Source: Elymus sibiricus (lineage: Eukaryota > Streptophyta > Magnoliopsida > Poales > Poaceae). From it: a DNA stretch of 64,000 bases. Shown here in pieces: positions 60,461-64,000 of the stretch (position 1 is the first letter of the stretch; every line of letters begins with the position of its first letter). Location: the NCBI GenBank assembly GCA_039707655.1, contig CM077676.1, positions 84,531,895-84,595,894 of the forward strand. The letters are read 5' to 3'. Below the pieces are notes generated by a model, which saw only the letters and a program-made list of their open reading frames with translations, was not told the origin of the DNA and did not search any database. Position numbers and translations under genes: made by a program.

Positions 60461-63400
60461 AGCTCTCTTCTGGCGCCGTTGCCTGGGAGCAATAGCGTGG
60501 GGTTAATATTTTCGTGTATGCTTGTTTTCTTTCATCACTAAGTAGATTTTGTTTTTTCCTTTTGATTTTGTTTTCTTGTTTTCTTTTCTTTAGTTGTGGG
60601 TGAAACAAAAACATTAAAAATGCAAAATACAAAAAAAATTACTTGCCTCTTATGCCTATCTTAATGGCTTTAAAGAAAGCGCTGCCTGGGAGACAACCCG
60701 GAAGTTTTAGAGTATTTTTCTTATTTTTTGTAATATAATCTATATTATGTGTGCCATTATAATATTTAAAAGCAAAAAAATATAGAGGGGAACCTAAAAG
60801 TTTTCAAAAAGAAAAGTGAAAGTGAGACAGATGAGCAATGTGGAAGTGGGGGCTAGCCTTGAACTTTGTTCATGCCCATGGAAACTTTGTGAACCTTGAT
60901 TACAGAAACTTTTCAACAAAAATAATAATCCCCTTGTACAAATCCATTGTATTATAAAAATAATGTGCCAAGATTTACCTTTAGGATGTTTAAATTGCTT
61001 GTTTGGTGTGTGCTGTGAAAAAACAGAAACTTTTGCTGTAGTGTTTGAATTTCTATATTTTACTGGATGTGAAAAAATTCTGAAATTTTTACACAGTACT
61101 TATATGCAATTTTTTTATTTTTTCCAAAATTTTCAGAATTTTTGGAGTTACAGAAGTATGGTTTTTAAATAGATCTTTACAGACTGTTCTGTTTTAGACA
61201 GATTCTGTTTTTGTTGCATAGTTTGCTTATTTTGATGAATTTATGGATCGTATCGGGGGGTATGAGTCATGGAGAAGTTGGTGTATAGTATCATTATGCC
61301 AATATTAAATATGAATCAATTTACATCAGTACCTAAAGTTTAAGATTTATTTGTTATACTAACGGATCTCACGAGGTTTCTGTTGAGTTTTGCGTGGATG
61401 AAGTGTTCGGAGATCAAGGAGGTATCAATATGAGAAGAATAAGGAGAGGAAATAGTTAAAGCTTGGGGTTGCCCAAGGCACCCCAAGTAAATATTCAAGG
61501 AGACTCAAGCATGTAAGCATGGGGATGCCCCGGAAGGCATCCCATCTTTCTTCTTCAACAATTATCGGTTTGTCTCGGTTTATGTTTTGTTCACATGATA
61601 TGCGTAAATTCTTGGAGCGTCTTTCGCGTTTATTTTTCCCTTTTATTTTATGCACCATGCTTGTTGGGGATGATTTCTTATGGTTCTTGGTTGATTTATG
61701 GAATGCTTCATGCGCTTCACTTAAATCTTTTGAGTATGGCTTTATAGAATGCTTCGTGTGATTCGCTTATATATTTTGAGCTTGGATATTGGTCTCTCTA
61801 TATTTATTGTAGAATGCTCTATGAACTTCACTTATATCTTTTAGAGTATGAATAAAATTATGATCGAAAGTGGGTTTGGAAGAGTGTCAACTCTATGTAC
61901 TAATGCAACCCCATATTTATCCTTACTGTTTTCATGTGTTCACATGTTTAATCTACTGTAGTAATCATGTTTTGTACCCTTTTATTTCAATAATGTGCCA
62001 AGTAAAGCCTTTGGGATAGTATGGATACTAGTTGAATTGATTTTGTGCAAAAACAGAAACTTTTGCACCCAGTGCTGGAATTACTATAATTCACTGGGAT
62101 GTGATAAAATTCTGAAATTTTTACACATTATTTACATGAAAATTTCATACTCCATCCTAATTGTTCAGAATTTTTGGAGATAGAGAAGTATGACTTTAAT
62201 TCAGATCTTTACAGACTGTTCTGTTTTTGACAGAATTTGTTTTGTTTGCATAGTTTGCTTGTTTTAGCATTTCCATAGCTTATATTGAGTGCTATAAATT
62301 GTGGAAATGATAGAGTACAGTAGGCATTATGTGAGAACAATTTTGTATCTTGTCTTGACAGTACCAAAGTGAATGATTTATTTATTATCATAATAACCTA
62401 TCTCACGAGTTCCGTTAAGTTTTGTGTGATTGAAGTTTTCAAGTTTTGGGTGAGATATCGATATGAGGAGAATAAGGAGTGTCAAGACCCTAAGCTTGGG
62501 GATGCCCAAGGCACCCCAAGGTAATATTCAAGGAAGACTCAAGCGTCTAAGCTTGTGGATGCCCCAGAAGGCATCCCCTCTTTCGTCTTCAAAACTATCG
62601 GTATATCTTACTTGGAGCTATATTTTTATTCGTCACATGATGGGTGTTTTGCTTGGAGCTTATTTTTATTTTGTTTGTTGTTTGAATAAAATACTTTGAT
62701 CAAAAATCTTGATTCGGAGAGAGTCCTCACATAGCTACTTAATTGATTGACTACTCATTGATCTTCACTTACATCTCTCGGAGTAGTTTGTCATTCACTC
62801 TCGTGCTTCACTTATATCCTAAGAGTGAATTGTTGAATGAATTGAATGTCATAAATATGAAATTATATATGCTTCATATGCTTGTCCCATGGGGAGTAAT
62901 GACTTCACATACAAGAAGTATAAGTGGTAGAATTTATTGAAAGTTAGCAAACACAACATTGGTCACTTGAACAATTCATGAAATAATTTTAAAGGAAGAG
63001 AAATTTCACATATAAATATACTATCTTGGACATGTTCTATGATTGTGAGCCCCCATTAATTATTTTCATGCTTGATCAAGTAGTTTACGTTGGACAAGGA
63101 AGACAACGTAATGGGTTATGTTTGTTTATATTCACATAGAAGTTATATTGTCATGGATCCTCTAACATGTGGTGCTTGCTTAGGTTCTTTTTCTAGCCAA
63201 AAATTTGTACTAAGTAGAGATACTACTTGTGCATCCAAAAACCCTTAAACCCAGTTTTTTGTCATGAGAGTCCACCATATCTACCTATGGATTGAATAAG
63301 ATCCTTCAAGTAAGTTGTCATCGGTGCAAAAGCAAAAAAAATTGCTCCTAAATATGTATGTTCTTTTATTGGAAGGGAAAATAAGCTTTGTACGAACTTG

Positions 63401-64000
63401 TGATGGTGAAGAAATAAAAGCGACGGACTGCATAATAAAGGTTGCTATCACAAGGGGCAATATAAAGTGACGTTCCTTTCCATTAAGAGCTTGCACATCC
63501 AAAAATAAAAAGCGCATCACAACCTCTGCTTCCCTCTGCGAAGGGCCTATCTTTTACTTTTCTATATTTACTTTTCTGTATTTACTTTTATGCAAGAGTC
63601 AGTAATGTTCATCCCTATTCCGCTCTATTTATTCTCTAGTGGGCAAGCATCATGTGGTAGGGAATGATCCAGGCACATATATCCAGTTGAATATAGGTGA
63701 TCATGAGTTATTATTGTTGACATTATCCCTGAGATAAATAAGTTGGGAGGCGAAACATTAAGCCCCTATCTTCCTATGTGTTTGACTGAAATGGTTTGTT
63801 CTAAAAATATGCATTGAGTGTCAGCAATCATGGAAGACTAAATGATAGTTGAGTATGTGGAATTTGCTAAACCAAAGCTCTTACATAGACCCTTCCTGAA
63901 AATAAGATGAATTGTAATTGTTCGATGACTGAAACATAGTTTGTTGATTTTCAAGAAAGTTTATGGTCTATACTTTAAACATGTGAATAACTTGCTACTT
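60461..64000 (+). mobile_element. Outer Athila-like element: internal region, cut by the window edge
   Basis: AT-rich, largely non-coding internal sequence. It holds two tandem-type repeat units starting with GTGCCAAG at 60964 and 61994 (1030 bp apart). Each contains ATTCTGAAATTTTTACACA, CAGACTGTTCTGTTTT and a pair of polypurine-tract-like motifs (61459/61511 and 62487/62547). The ORF seen in the Sabrina-type element survives only as a 30-bp patch at 61866. No gag-pol was found in the visible part; the 3' LTR, if present, lies beyond 64000. Confidence 0.7.
60471..60490 (+). other. Primer-binding site of the outer Athila-like element
   Basis: TGGCGCCGTTGCCTGGGAGC, a tRNA-Asp-type site with one change (CTGGG for CGGGG) compared with 54114. 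Confidence 0.75.

Overview
The window looks like intergenic DNA from a Triticeae grass (wheat, barley, rye or Aegilops type). The evidence is the content: a Copia element whose LTR has the BARE-1/Angela/WIS-type start (TGTTGGAAATATGCCC), Athila-like LTR elements starting TGATACGTCTCC with a tRNA-Asp-type primer site, a Stowaway-type terminus (CTCCCTCCG), and layer upon layer of nested insertion. I found no convincing host gene, rRNA, tRNA or CRISPR array. Nearly all of the ORFs are short shadows in GC-rich LTRs or AT-rich spacers. The two substantial ORFs both belong to retrotransposons.

Layout. 1-2101: gypsy-type LTR fragment, minus strand. 2484-3735: tail of an Athila-like element, broken at an A/T dinucleotide by two head-to-tail 2.26-2.29 kb Helitron-like units (3736-8285, minus). 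8286-13308: GC-rich gene-like but non-coding DNA, then a ~345-bp tandem repeat array (10340-12330). 13311-16643: a 3.3-kb element with Stowaway-like inverted ends and TA duplication, whose empty site is preserved near 20792. 16646-22090: two diverged copies of one 1.2-1.3 kb repeat, a Copia LTR scrap, an (AT)48 microsatellite and a 317-bp CACTA-type element. 22541-28794: three more LTR pieces, including a 2.1-kb Angela-like LTR on the minus strand.

29334-64000 is a nest at least four layers deep. The outermost element is Athila-like (LTR 29334-30068, resumed at 59662-60460, internal region to the window end). A second Athila-like, Sabrina-type element lies in its LTR (52545-59661; its first 634 bp are also present at 30069-30702). 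Inside these sits a minus-strand, gypsy-like, non-autonomous LTR-internal-LTR-internal-LTR array (30703-52316), with three ~3.7-kb LTRs and two 762-bp internal segments. The second internal segment was entered by a full-length, young Copia element (39057-48006) with an uninterrupted 1327-residue polyprotein. About 865 bp of host sequence is present on both sides of the gypsy array, far too long for a target-site duplication.

Functionally, the only near-complete system is the Copia element: gag, protease, integrase, reverse transcriptase and RNase H in one frame. The middle acidic residue of its integrase triad is Asn (N564), so it may be unable to integrate unaided. The Athila-like ORF is cut by an in-frame TAG. 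I see no clearly new biological system. The points most worth a second look are the three-LTR array with its long flanking repeats, the tandem Helitron-like units, the large Stowaway-ended element with its preserved empty site, and repeated polypurine-tract-like motifs inside the Athila-like elements.
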